From positions 62,001 through 126,000 of the forward strand of contig NZ_KQ949088.1 of the NCBI RefSeq assembly GCF_001514305.1: a stretch of DNA of 64,000 nucleotides, given 5' to 3'. Under the pieces are notes generated by a model. The model did not search any database and was not told where the DNA came from. It worked only from the letters and a program-made list of their open reading frames with translations. The translations under genes and the position numbers were made by a program. Source of the stretch: Streptomyces dysideae. Its GTDB lineage: Bacteria; Actinomycetota; Actinomycetes; Streptomycetales; Streptomycetaceae. Shown here one piece after another: positions 1 through 10,427 of the stretch (its first letter is position 1; every line of letters starts with the position of its first letter).

Positions 1-2312
<2,312 letters not shown>

Positions 2313-2323
2313 GCGCTACGCAG

Positions 2324-2370
2324 ACGAGGGTGCCCCCCGTGCTCGCACGCAGCACGGGGGGCACCCTCGT
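2324..2370. terminator. Perfect 20-bp stem terminator between convergent ppc and LAETG gene
   Basis: Arms 2324-2343 and 2351-2370 are exact reverse complements with a 7-nt loop, followed on the plus strand by only TT. The site lies between two genes that converge, so it can serve both directions. Such long GC stems without a U-tract are typical of Streptomyces. Confidence 0.85.
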
Positions 2371-2390
2371 TTGTCCTGCTGGCCCGCCGG

Positions 2391-3092
2391 TCAGGCCTTA
2401 CGGCGACGGAACACCAGGTAGCCGCCCGCACCGAGCAGCACGGCCGCGGCCGCCGACAGCAGGCCCACCGGGGCACCGTTGCCGGTCTCGGCGAGGTCGC
2501 CCTCGCTGTCGCCGCCCGGCGCCGCCGGCGACGCGCCGGCGACGACGCCCTCCGAGGGCGACGTGGACGGGCTCGCGGTCGGCTCCTCGCCGTTGGTCTC
2601 GTCCGGCGTGGGCGAGGCGGAGGCGGAGACGGACGGGCTCGGAGAGGCGGTGGGCGACTCCGTCCCCGGCGTCGTGTCCTCCACGGGGCAGGTGTGCGAC
2701 AGGTTGAACAGCTCCAGGTCGCCACCCTTCACCTCGGCGACGGCGGAGGTGAGCTTCGCCTCCGGCGCAGAGCCCACGTACGCGTGCTTGTCGGAGGGCG
2801 GACCGAAGTCCGTGACCACCTGCTGGCCGCCCGGCTCGAAGGTCACCTTCAGCTTGACGAAGTCCGTGGAGTTGCCGGGCAGCACGAAGTGCCAGCCGTC
2901 CTGTCCGTCGGGAATGCCGGGGCACTCCTCACGCCCCTCCTGCGGGGCGCCGCCGTCGTCGGTGGTCGACGTACGCGGAAGGCTTTGCCGCAGCTGCACG
3001 GTGTACGTGTCGTCGGTGGCGTGGGCCGGAGCGGAGAACAGCGTGACCGCGGCGACGGCGGACAGCGCGCCGGCGCGGATGAGGGTTCGCAT
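2391..3092 (-). CDS. Secreted surface protein with LAETG sortase motif
   Basis: Probable cell-wall-anchored protein of unknown function, 233 aa from the chosen ATG. Visible in order: a signal peptide (MRTLIRAGALSAVAAV... ending AHA), a ~125-residue extracellular domain, a Pro/Ser/Thr/Glu-rich linker, then LAETG, a hydrophobic helix and the basic tail FRRRKA. LAXTG is the class E sortase signal used by Streptomyces instead of LPXTG. The ATG at 3092 is preferred because it puts a clean signal peptide at the N-terminus; an ATG at 3107 adds five residues, and neither has a strong ribosome-binding site. No sortase gene is adjacent, so anchoring would depend on a housekeeping sortase elsewhere. Confidence 0.85.
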   Translation of the reverse strand: MRTLIRAGALSAVAAVTLFSAPAHATDDTYTVQLRQSLPRTSTTDDGGAPQEGREECPGIPDGQDGWHFVLPGNSTDFVKLKVTFEPGGQQVVTDFGPPSDKHAYVGSAPEAKLTSAVAEVKGGDLELFNLSHTCPVEDTTPGTESPTASPSPSVSASASPTPDETNGEEPTASPSTSPSEGVVAGASPAAPGGDSEGDLAETGNGAPVGLLSAAAAVLLGAGGYLVFRRRKA

Positions 3093-3230
3093 GAGGCAGT
3101 AGTCCATCTTCGAGAACGAACGGGAAGATGTGGAGGGGGCAGCTAAGCATCCAACCACACTTGTCACCGGGTCAATCACGAACAGAGAACGAACAGACTG
3201 CCCATAGCCACGACGGCCACTGAAACCCTC

Positions 3231-3719
3231 TCAGATCGCGACAAAAGCCGCCGTGAGCAAGGCAACTCCCGCCCCCGCCATCACCCACGCCACCCGCGTC
3301 CGCCGCAACCCACCCGCCACGACCACCGACGCCAGCAGCAACGCACCACCCAGCGGCACCCAGGCATACAGAATCCCGGCCGGCCCGGACCGCACCACGT
3401 CATCACTGCCCGGCTTCACCACAACCGTGTACGTCTGCCCCTTCACGACGGCCACGGACTTCTCGATGACGACCTCGTCCCGCGCCCGCGAACCCGCCGA
3501 CATCGGCGTGTACGGCCCCGCGCACACGTCCTCGCCGCACCGCGCCACCTCGACCGTGCCGCTCTCCCGGCCCTTCGTCAGCATCACGTGCTGCGCGGTA
3601 CCCCACGACGCCCACACACCCGCGATCAGAATCAGCGCCGTGACCGTCCCCATCGCCACGACCCGTCCGAACCGCAGCACGGCGAGAACGCCCTGACTGG
3701 AAGTGACGGCAGAAGGCAT
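3231..3719 (-). CDS. Small membrane protein of unknown function
   Basis: 162 aa, not recognised as a named family. One hydrophobic helix near residues 20-38 is followed by a ~70-residue extracytoplasmic segment with the pair of cysteines in CGEDVC, then two further hydrophobic helices near the C-terminus. The layout resembles the DUF3592-like proteins of actinomycetes, where a small beta-rich domain sits between helices; this is a guess from architecture. AAGGA lies eight bases before the ATG. It stands alone between the LAETG gene and pth, all on the minus strand. Confidence 0.7.
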   Translation of the reverse strand: MPSAVTSSQGVLAVLRFGRVVAMGTVTALILIAGVWASWGTAQHVMLTKGRESGTVEVARCGEDVCAGPYTPMSAGSRARDEVVIEKSVAVVKGQTYTVVVKPGSDDVVRSGPAGILYAWVPLGGALLLASVVVAGGLRRTRVAWVMAGAGVALLTAAFVAI

Positions 3720-3784
3720 GGCCGCGATCCTTGGCCATGCCCCTGCGCTCGGTCAACTTCGGCAGGACCCAGCGGGGGGACAAG

Positions 3785-4420
3785 TCACGAGTTGTACGTG
3801 CTTTGCGCCCGCTCAAGACCCTCGATGACGAGACACTCCACGGCATCGGCGGCCCGGTCCACGAAGTAGTCCAGCTCCTTGCGCTCCGCCGCCGAGAAGT
3901 CCTTCAGCACGAAGTCCGCCACCTGCATGCGCCCCGGCGGCCGCCCGATCCCGAACCGCACCCGGTGATAGTCCGAACCCATCGCCTTCGTCATCGACTT
4001 GAGCCCGTTGTGCCCGTTGTCCCCGCCGCCCAGCTTGAGCCGGAGCATCCCGTAGTCGATGTCCAGTTCGTCATGAACAGCCACGATGTTCGACACCGGC
4101 ACCTTGTAGAAGTCCCGCAGCGCGGTCACCGGCCCGCCCGACAGGTTCATGTACGACATCGGCTTCGCCAGGATCACCCGCCGGTTCTCCCCCAGTGCCT
4201 TAAGGGCCTGGGAGGTGCCCCCACGCCCCGGCGGCCCGATCCGCCCCTCGACGACCTGCGCCTGAGCCTTCCCGGCCCGCTTGAACCTCCCCCCGATCCG
4301 CTCGGCCAGCAGATCGGCCACCATGAAACCGACGTTGTGCCGGTTCATGGCGTACTCGGGTCCCGGATTGCCGAGGCCGGCGACGAGCCAGGGAGCACTC
4401 GGATCGGACGTCACGTGCAT
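3785..4420 (-). CDS. pth: Peptidyl-tRNA hydrolase
   Basis: Releases peptides from peptidyl-tRNAs that drop off the ribosome, recycling tRNA. 211 aa, normal family length plus a short N-terminal extension. Seen: the opening GLGNPGPEYAMNRHNVGF with the catalytic His in RHNVGF, MSYMNLSG, HDELDIDYG and GGGDNGHNG, all conserved active-site elements. AAGGAGAC precedes the ATG. It follows rplY on the same strand after 72 bp that contain a 9-bp hairpin; rplY-pth pairing is common in bacteria and couples two translation functions. Confidence 0.97.
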   Translation of the reverse strand: MHVTSDPSAPWLVAGLGNPGPEYAMNRHNVGFMVADLLAERIGGRFKRAGKAQAQVVEGRIGPPGRGGTSQALKALGENRRVILAKPMSYMNLSGGPVTALRDFYKVPVSNIVAVHDELDIDYGMLRLKLGGGDNGHNGLKSMTKAMGSDYHRVRFGIGRPPGRMQVADFVLKDFSAAERKELDYFVDRAADAVECLVIEGLERAQSTYNS

Positions 4421-4437
4421 GTCTCCTTGATACGCGC

Positions 4438-4468
4438 CAGCCGCTGCCCCCTACGGGAACAGCGGCTG
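4438..4468 (-). terminator. 9-bp hairpin between rplY and pth
   Basis: Arms 4438-4446 and 4460-4468 pair exactly around a 13-nt loop, just upstream of the pth ribosome-binding site. No T-run follows on the minus strand, so it may be a partial terminator or mRNA processing or stability element rather than a full stop. Confidence 0.4.
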
Positions 4469-4492
4469 ACGAACCGATGACAGAGCTGAGGA

Positions 4493-5086
4493 TCAGGCCT
4501 CGGCGGACTCTTCGCCGCCCTCGGCACCCTCGGCGGCCTCCTCGGCCTGCGCGGACAGCACCTGCAGGACGACCGTGTCACCGTCGACGGCCAGCTTGGT
4601 GCCGGTCGGCAGGGTGATGTCCTTCGCCAGGACGGAGGCACCGGCCTCCAGGCCCTCGACGGAGACCGTCACGGACTCGGGGATGTGCGTGGCCTCGGCC
4701 TCGACCGGCAGCGCGTTCAGCACGTGCTCCAGCAGGTTGCCACCGGCGGCCAGCTCGCCCTCGGCGTGCACCGGGATCTCGACCGTGACCGTCTCGCCGC
4801 GCTTGACCAGCTGCAGGTCGACGTGCTCGAGGAAGCCCTTGATCGGGTCACGCTGCACGGACTTCGGGATCGCCAGCTCGTTGGTCTTGCCGTCGATGTC
4901 CAGGGAGATCAGGACGTTCGGCGTACGCAGCGCCAGCAGCAGCTCGTGGCCCGGCAGGGTCAGGTGCAGCGGGTCGGAACCGCGGCCGTACAGCACACCG
5001 GGAACCTTGCTGTCACGACGGATACGGCGGGCGGCACCCTTGCCGAACTCGCTACGGGTCTCGGCGGAGATCTTGACCTCGGACAT
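4493..5086 (-). CDS. rplY: 50S ribosomal protein L25 / general stress protein Ctc
   Basis: Binds 5S rRNA in the large ribosomal subunit. 197 aa, the long two-domain (Ctc/TL5) form: an L25 domain at the N-terminus (SEVKISAETRSEFGKGAARR, then VPGVLYGRGSD) and a C-terminal beta domain, ending in an acidic Glu/Ala-rich tail. The ATG at 5086 is chosen because AGGAG lies five bases upstream; a GTG two codons earlier would overlap that site. It is separated from prs by a strong hairpin, so it probably has its own promoter in the 100 bp before it. Confidence 0.96.
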   Translation of the reverse strand: MSEVKISAETRSEFGKGAARRIRRDSKVPGVLYGRGSDPLHLTLPGHELLLALRTPNVLISLDIDGKTNELAIPKSVQRDPIKGFLEHVDLQLVKRGETVTVEIPVHAEGELAAGGNLLEHVLNALPVEAEATHIPESVTVSVEGLEAGASVLAKDITLPTGTKLAVDGDTVVLQVLSAQAEEAAEGAEGGEESAEA

Positions 5087-5190
5087 GATCACTCCTCGTA
5101 GAAATCAGGAACGGACGTGGTCACCCGGCCACGAACGGCCTGCTACGAAGAGCGCGTCGATAACGGATCGCCGTATCCCTGAACAGGAAC

Positions 5191-5238
5191 GGCCTCCCTC
5201 GCCGAGCAACTGGAACAGTCTACTCGGCGAGAGAGGCC
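5191..5238 (-). terminator. 16-bp stem terminator downstream of prs
   Basis: Arms 5191-5206 and 5223-5238 pair with one mismatch around a 16-nt loop, 36 bp beyond the prs stop on the minus strand and upstream of rplY. It suggests that prs and rplY are only partly co-transcribed. Confidence 0.7.
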
Positions 5239-5274
5239 GCGAAAAATCGATCAAGCAGCGTGCCTATCGGCGGC

Positions 5275-6255
5275 TCACTGCTCGTCGAACAGGCTCGTCA
5301 CCGAGCCGTCCTCGAACACCTCACGCACCGCGCTCGCGATCGTCGGCGCGATCGACAGCACCGTGATCTTGTCCAGGTCACCACTCAGCTCACCCGGCGT
5401 CGGCAGCGTGTTCGTGAACACGAACTCACTCACCCGGGAGTTCTTCAGCCGGTCCGCCGCCGGACCAGACAGCACACCGTGCGTCGCCGTCACGATGACG
5501 TCCTCCGCACCGTGCGCGAACAGCGCGTCGGCCGCGGCACAGATCGTGCCACCCGTGTCGATCATGTCGTCCACCAGGACACACACCCGGCCCTTGACCT
5601 CACCCACGACCTCGTGGACGGTCACCTGGTTCGCCACGTCCTTGTCCCGCCGCTTGTGCACGATGGCGAGAGGCGCCCCCAGCCGGTCACACCAGCGGTC
5701 CGCGACGCGCACCCGGCCCGCGTCCGGGGACACGACGGTCAGCTTGTCCTTGTCGACCTTGGTACCCACATAGTCCGCGAGCAGCGGCAGCGCGAAGAGG
5801 TGGTCGACCGGGCCGTCGAAGAAGCCCTGGATCTGATCGGTGTGCAGATCCACGGTCAGGATCCGGTCGGCACCCGCCGTCTTCATCAGGTCGGCGATCA
5901 GACGCGCCGAAATCGGTTCACGCCCACGGTGCTTCTTGTCCTGCCGCGCGTAACCGTAGAAGGGCACGATGACCGTGATGGAGCGGGCCGACGCACGCTT
6001 CAGCGCGTCGATCATGATCAACTGCTCCATGATCCACTGGTTGATCGGAGCCGTGTGGCTCTGGATCACAAAGCAGTCCGCGCCACGCGCCGACTCCTCA
6101 TAGCGGACGTAGATCTCACCATTCGCGAAGTCGAAGGCCTTCGTCGGGACGACCCCGACACCCAGCTGGTGGGCGACCTCCTGGGCAAGCTCGGGGTGGG
6201 CGCGGCCGGAGAAGAACATCATCTTCTTCTCGCCGGTCGTCTTGATCCCGGTCAC
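5275..6255 (-). CDS. prs: Ribose-phosphate pyrophosphokinase (PRPP synthetase)
   Basis: Makes phosphoribosyl pyrophosphate from ribose-5-phosphate and ATP, feeding nucleotide, His and Trp synthesis. 326 aa, usual class I length. Seen: MMFFSGRAHPELAQEVA near the start, FYGYARQDKKHRGREPISAR (ATP-binding flexible loop), the PRPP-family segment VVSPDAGRVRVADRW and the phosphate loop VLVDDMIDTGGT. The start is GTG with GAGGAG nine bases upstream. It lies 135 bp after glmU on the same strand. glmU-prs linkage is widespread in Gram-positive bacteria and joins sugar-nucleotide and nucleotide supply. Confidence 0.97.
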   Translation of the reverse strand: MTGIKTTGEKKMMFFSGRAHPELAQEVAHQLGVGVVPTKAFDFANGEIYVRYEESARGADCFVIQSHTAPINQWIMEQLIMIDALKRASARSITVIVPFYGYARQDKKHRGREPISARLIADLMKTAGADRILTVDLHTDQIQGFFDGPVDHLFALPLLADYVGTKVDKDKLTVVSPDAGRVRVADRWCDRLGAPLAIVHKRRDKDVANQVTVHEVVGEVKGRVCVLVDDMIDTGGTICAAADALFAHGAEDVIVTATHGVLSGPAADRLKNSRVSEFVFTNTLPTPGELSGDLDKITVLSIAPTIASAVREVFEDGSVTSLFDEQ

Positions 6256-6390
6256 AGCACTGTCTCCTCAGAGGTGTCTCAGCTGGGTGTTTCGAGAGAC
6301 CTCACGATCACGCGCGAGAGGCCGTCTCAGCTGGTGGGGTGCGGGTGTGCACTTATCACGGTACGCCGTGTTCGGAGCACCTGTTTCCGG

Positions 6391-7839
6391 TCAGCTTCCG
6401 CCTTCCGGCTCCCGAGAAGCCGCCTCGGCCGCCTTCGCCGCCGCGCTCCCCGGACGCTTACGGGCCACCCAGCCCTCGATATTCCGCTGCTGACCACGGG
6501 CCACGGCCAGTGAACCGGGCGGCACATCCTTCGTGATCACAGAGCCGGCCGCCGTATAGGCACCGTCCCCGATCGTGACAGGAGCCACAAACATGTTGTC
6601 CGAACCGGTACGGCAGTGCGAGCCGACCGTCGTGTGGTGTTTGCCCTGCCCGTCGTAGTTCACGAAGACACTCGCGGCACCGATGTTGGTGTGCTCACCG
6701 ATCGTCGCGTCACCGACATAGGACAGATGCGGAACCTTCGTCCCCTCACCGATCGACGCGTTCTTCGTCTCCACGTACGTGCCGATCTTGCCCTTCGCAC
6801 CCAGACGGGTCCCGGGACGGAGATAGGCGTACGGCCCGACCGTGGCCCCCGGCCCGACATGCGCGCCGTCGGCCACGGTGTTGTCGACCCGGGCACCGGC
6901 GTCCACCCGCGTGTCCTTGAGCCGGCTGTTGGGCCCGACCTCGGCACCCTCACCGAGATGCGTGAAGCCGTGCAGTTGGGTCCCCGGGTGGACGACCGAG
7001 TCCTGCTCGAAGGTGACGGTGACGTCGACCCAGGTGGTCGCGGGGTCGATGACGGTGACGCCGTCGAGCATGGCGCGCGTCAGCAGCCGGTCGTTGAGAA
7101 TCCGCCGAGCCTCGGAGAGCTGCACCCGGTTGTTGATCCCGGCGATCTCACGGTGATCGCCGGCCACGGCGGCACCGACCCGATGCCCGGCCTCACGCAG
7201 AATCCCGAGAACGTCCGTCAGATATTCCTCGCCCTGACTGTTGTCGGTCCGCACCTTCTTGAGGGCGTCGGCGAGAAGCTGCCCGTCGAACGCGAAGACC
7301 CCGGAGTTGATCTCCCGGATCGCCCGCTGCGACTCGCTGGCGTCCTTGTGCTCGACGATCGCCGTGACGGCACCCGAGACACCGTCGCGCACGATACGGC
7401 CGTAGCCGGTCGCGTCCGGGACCTCGGCGGTCAGCACGGTGACGGCGTTGCCGTCGGCGGTGTGGGTGGCGGCGAGGACGCGGAGGGTCTCGCCGGTCAG
7501 CAGCGGAGTGTCACCGCAGACGACGACAACAGTCCCGTCCACGCTTCCGCCCAGCTCCTCGAGGCCCATCCGTACGGCGTGCCCGGTGCCGTTCTGCTGC
7601 GCCTGCACGGCGGTGCGTACATGGGGGTCGGTCTCCGCGAGATGCGCGGTGACCTTCTCACGCGCGTGTCCGACGACCACGACGAGGTGCTCGGGCTCCA
7701 ACTCGCGGGCCGCGGCGAGCACATGACCCACCAGGGAACGGCCACAGATCTCGTGGAGAACCTTGGGTGTGGCCGACTTCATACGGGTGCCCTCACCCGC
7801 TGCGAGAACGACGACGGCTGCCGGGCGAATGGCGCTCAC
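6391..7839 (-). CDS. glmU: Bifunctional GlmU: GlcN-1-P acetyltransferase / UDP-GlcNAc pyrophosphorylase
   Basis: Makes UDP-GlcNAc, the first peptidoglycan precursor, in two steps. 482 aa from the GTG start. N-terminal nucleotidyltransferase domain opens with VVVLAAGEGTRMKSATPKVL; the C-terminal half is a left-handed beta-helix of hexapeptide repeats (for example THLGEGAEVGPNSRLKDTRV and ASIGEGTKVPHLSYVGDATI) that forms the acetyltransferase. GTG at 7839 is chosen over the much longer open frame because it begins directly at the conserved N-terminus and has GAAGGG upstream. First protein gene of the glmU-prs block and directly after tRNA-Gln. Confidence 0.97.
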   Translation of the reverse strand: MSAIRPAAVVVLAAGEGTRMKSATPKVLHEICGRSLVGHVLAAARELEPEHLVVVVGHAREKVTAHLAETDPHVRTAVQAQQNGTGHAVRMGLEELGGSVDGTVVVVCGDTPLLTGETLRVLAATHTADGNAVTVLTAEVPDATGYGRIVRDGVSGAVTAIVEHKDASESQRAIREINSGVFAFDGQLLADALKKVRTDNSQGEEYLTDVLGILREAGHRVGAAVAGDHREIAGINNRVQLSEARRILNDRLLTRAMLDGVTVIDPATTWVDVTVTFEQDSVVHPGTQLHGFTHLGEGAEVGPNSRLKDTRVDAGARVDNTVADGAHVGPGATVGPYAYLRPGTRLGAKGKIGTYVETKNASIGEGTKVPHLSYVGDATIGEHTNIGAASVFVNYDGQGKHHTTVGSHCRTGSDNMFVAPVTIGDGAYTAAGSVITKDVPPGSLAVARGQQRNIEGWVARKRPGSAAAKAAEAASREPEGGS

Positions 7840-7915
7840 GGGATGCCCTTCGGCTGTGGAGGGGGTGGGGTGGACATCCGCAGGATACCGGGGCGTTTCG
7901 GGGGGGACATGGGAG

Positions 7916-7950
7916 CGGGCCCTGACAGTGCTGTCACTAGTCAGGGCCCG
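7916..7950 (-). terminator. 11-bp hairpin after tRNA-Gln
   Basis: Arms 7916-7926 and 7940-7950 are exact complements with a 13-nt loop, 12 bp downstream of the tRNA 3' end on the minus strand. It probably ends the tRNA transcript before glmU. Confidence 0.7.
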
Positions 7951-7962
7951 GACTCGGCTGGG

Positions 7963-8034
7963 CTCCCCCGCCAGGACTCGAACCCGGACAGATGGCACCA
8001 AAAGCCACAGTGCTGCCAATTACACCACGGGGGA
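7963..8034 (-). tRNA. tRNA-Gln (anticodon UUG)
   Basis: A 72-nt cloverleaf on the minus strand. The acceptor stem pairs TCCCCCG at the 5' end (8034 downward) with CGGGGGA at the 3' end, discriminator G at 7963. The anticodon loop reads TTTTGGT, giving UUG; the T-loop is GGTTCGAGTC. CCA is not encoded exactly. It lies 23 bp after the HTH gene stop, so its promoter would be inside that gene's 3' end or it is processed from a longer transcript. Confidence 0.95.
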
Positions 8035-8042
8035 ACAAACTC

Positions 8043-8063
8043 GGCTAAACCGGACATTTAGCC
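8043..8063 (-). other. 7-bp stem-loop between HTH gene stop and tRNA-Gln
   Basis: GGCTAAA (8043-8049) pairs with TTTAGCC (8057-8063), 7-nt loop, and overlaps the stop codon of the upstream gene. It could be a weak terminator or a processing site that frees the tRNA. Confidence 0.4.
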
Positions 8064-8924
8064 AGGTCGCCGAACGGCGCCTCCTACTATGCCGTACCAG
8101 GCGCCTTCCATGCGACGGTATAGGTCAGCACTCTGTCGGACGTAGATCGCGAGGCATCCGTGATAGGCGTCGCTGGTGTTCTTGCGGACAGTCCGAGGGT
8201 TGTGCTTCTTGAGCGTCGCCTTGCTGAGCGCTGACACGTCGACGCCCACGATCTCGGCCCAGAAGTTCTCGGCCGCCTCCACGTCTGCGGTTACGTGAAT
8301 GCTGACCCGGAGCGTCAGGCGGTCGCGTGTCACCTCGAGTAGCTCGAGCCAGCGGAGGAAGAGCTTGATCACGTTGGGGTCGCTGTTGATGAACTGCAGG
8401 ACCTCTGTGCGCCGGTACGACTTGTCCTTGGAGCCCTCGGCCCAGTAGAGGGCGACGCCTGCGATGAACAGCTCCCGGTCCGACAGTTCTCCGATGGCTG
8501 CCGCGGCCGCCTGTTTCGTTGCCGCACGCTCCTGGTCCCGGGAGGCATGCAGTCGTGCGAGACCCGCGTTCATGCGCGCTCGCTGCTCCTCTGGTGTGCA
8601 CCTGGGCTCTGGATGCGGCAGATCCCGCACCCACAGTGAGACCGAGCTCTTGGAACAGCCCAGCTCGGCTTGGATCTGGTTGTACGTCCAGCCCTGCCTC
8701 CGCAACTCCCGCGCCCGTTCCCGCAGGTCGTCCTTCGCGCGCGGTCGCTTCGTCCACTCCGGCGGTGGCTCGCCCTCGACGAGGCGCTGAAGGATCTCCT
8801 TGTTGTGCACCTGGAGCTCGTCGCGGATCTGCCGAAGGCTGTACCCCCGCCGCCGCAGCGTCACCGCCTGCTCCCGCAAACCTTCGAAGTCGGCGTATTT
8901 GCCTTGCACATGTGCCATGGGCAT
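8058..8924 (-). CDS. HTH protein with a LAGLIDADG-like motif, function unknown
   Basis: 288 aa. Two helix-turn-helix segments occupy roughly residues 15-110 (RRRGYSLRQIRDELQVHNKE and RRQGWTYNQIQAELGCSKSS), each reading like a Hin/resolvase-type wHTH. A C-terminal domain of ~150 residues carries ELFIAGVALYWAEGSK, which lines up with the LAGLIDADG homing-endonuclease helix (IAG..LYWAEGS against LAGLIDADGS), then a conserved-looking FINSDPNVIKLFLRWL. The endonuclease reading is my inference from motif shape; a single motif would imply a dimer. AGGA lies five bases before the ATG. It ends 23 bp from tRNA-Gln, a classic insertion neighbourhood. A transcription factor is the main alternative. Confidence 0.7.
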   Translation of the reverse strand: MPMAHVQGKYADFEGLREQAVTLRRRGYSLRQIRDELQVHNKEILQRLVEGEPPPEWTKRPRAKDDLRERARELRRQGWTYNQIQAELGCSKSSVSLWVRDLPHPEPRCTPEEQRARMNAGLARLHASRDQERAATKQAAAAAIGELSDRELFIAGVALYWAEGSKDKSYRRTEVLQFINSDPNVIKLFLRWLELLEVTRDRLTLRVSIHVTADVEAAENFWAEIVGVDVSALSKATLKKHNPRTVRKNTSDAYHGCLAIYVRQSADLYRRMEGAWYGIVGGAVRRPG

Positions 8925-9085
8925 ACCGTCCTGGCGGAATGATCGCTTCCGTGGTCGAACGGTGAGCGATTCAGCAGTTCGAGGGATATCGGGCGGTTTC
9001 GCAACCGTTCGGTCACGGACTGTGGTGTAGGCCAGTCGTCGAAACTCGCCGGAAAACGGGGCCCGACCGCCCGTAGGGTGGAGGC

Positions 9086-10411
9086 ATGACCACGTCGGGG
9101 GAAGACCACGCCGAGGCCCTGTCAGGGGCGGGGCCGTGGTGGTGGACCAGGTGGCGCAGTGCGGTGCTGGACATCGGTCTGGCTGTCGTGTCCGCGCTGG
9201 AGTGCGGGACGGAAGGGTTCCGGTTCGCGGGGGATGCGGGGATTCCGGAGGCCGCGGGGGTGCTCTTCGGTGTGCTGGCCGGTTCCGTGCTGGTGTTGCG
9301 GCGTCGGTGGCCGATCGCCGTCGTACTGGTGTTCATCGCGGTGATGCCGGCCCAGATGGGCTTCCTGATGGGCGTCGTCGGCCTGTACACGCTCGCCGCG
9401 TCGGAGCTGCCCCGCCGGATCATCGCGTCGCTGGCGGGGATGTCGCTGGTCGGCATGCTGATCGTGACGTTCGTGTGGGTGCGGCAGGGCGTGGCGCGGG
9501 GGGAACTGGGGTTCGGGGACTGGGTCGGTCTGTTCGTGTCCGTCACGGTCGCGTTGGGGCTGACCGCGCCTCCGCTTCTGCTGGGGCTGTATGTGGGGGC
9601 CCGGCGGCGGTTGATGGAGAGTCTGCGGGAGCGTGCGGACAGTCTGGAGCGGGAGCTGCAGCTGCTGGCCGAGCGGGCCGAGGAGCGCGCCGAGTGGGCC
9701 AGGAACGAGGAGCGGACCCGGATCGCGCGGGAGATGCATGACGTTGTCGCGCATCGGGTGAGCCTGATGGTGGTGCATGCGGCGGCGCTGCAGGCCGTGG
9801 CCCGGAAGGATCCCGAGAAGGCCGTGAAGAACGCGGCGCTGGTGGGGGACATGGGGCGGCAGGCGTTGACCGAGCTGCGGGAGATGCTCGGGGTGCTGCG
9901 CAGTGGCGGTGGGGTTGCGGAGCGTTCGGTGGGGTCGGGTGTTCCGCTGGTGGCTGTGGGGGTTGCGGCCGCTGCGGCTGCTTCGCGGGCTGTCGATGAG
10001 GACGGGGCGGCCGAGGGGCCGTGTCTGTCGGAGCTGGATGAGTTGATCGGGCAGTCGGCCGCCGCGGGGATGGTGGTGGATCTGTCCGTGGAGGGGGAGT
10101 CGCGGGCGTATGCGCCGGAGATCGAGCAGACGGCGTACCGCGTGGTCCAGGAGGCGTTGACGAACGTCCACAAGCACGCGGCGGGTGCGAAGACGCACGT
10201 ACGGCTGGCGCACCGGGTGTCGGAGATCGCGATGCAGGTGGAGAACGAGCCGCCGCCGGAGGTGTCGTCGGCGTCGTCGGCGCGATTGCCGTCGGGGGGC
10301 AACGGTCTGGTGGGGATGAAGGAGCGGGTTTCCGCGCTGGGCGGGGTGTTCGTGTCCGGGCCGACGGATGCGGGGGGTTTCCGGGTGTCGGCGGTGATTC
10401 CGGCGGCGTAG
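9086..10411 (+). CDS. NarL-family sensor histidine kinase (orphan)
   Basis: Membrane sensor kinase, 441 aa. Four to six hydrophobic helices fill residues ~25-170, then a short coiled coil, the HisKA_3 dimerisation helix with phospho-acceptor His at about residue 218 (IAREMHDVVAHRVSLMVVHA) and an HATPase_c domain (N-box around YRVVQEALTNVHKHA, G-box GGNGLVGMKERV). No response-regulator gene is adjacent: upstream is the divergent HTH gene and downstream a convergent SUKH-3 gene. The signal is unknown. Its regulator must lie elsewhere or have been lost. Confidence 0.92.
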   Translation: MTTSGEDHAEALSGAGPWWWTRWRSAVLDIGLAVVSALECGTEGFRFAGDAGIPEAAGVLFGVLAGSVLVLRRRWPIAVVLVFIAVMPAQMGFLMGVVGLYTLAASELPRRIIASLAGMSLVGMLIVTFVWVRQGVARGELGFGDWVGLFVSVTVALGLTAPPLLLGLYVGARRRLMESLRERADSLERELQLLAERAEERAEWARNEERTRIAREMHDVVAHRVSLMVVHAAALQAVARKDPEKAVKNAALVGDMGRQALTELREMLGVLRSGGGVAERSVGSGVPLVAVGVAAAAAASRAVDEDGAAEGPCLSELDELIGQSAAAGMVVDLSVEGESRAYAPEIEQTAYRVVQEALTNVHKHAAGAKTHVRLAHRVSEIAMQVENEPPPEVSSASSARLPSGGNGLVGMKERVSALGGVFVSGPTDAGGFRVSAVIPAA

Positions 10412-10427
10412 GGGCCGCGCCCGCGGG

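Noticed and set aside
8956..9011. Inverted repeat CGAACGGT/ACCGTTCG in the HTH-kinase gap
   Set aside because: Arms are ~40 bp apart, short, and not placed over a recognisable promoter.
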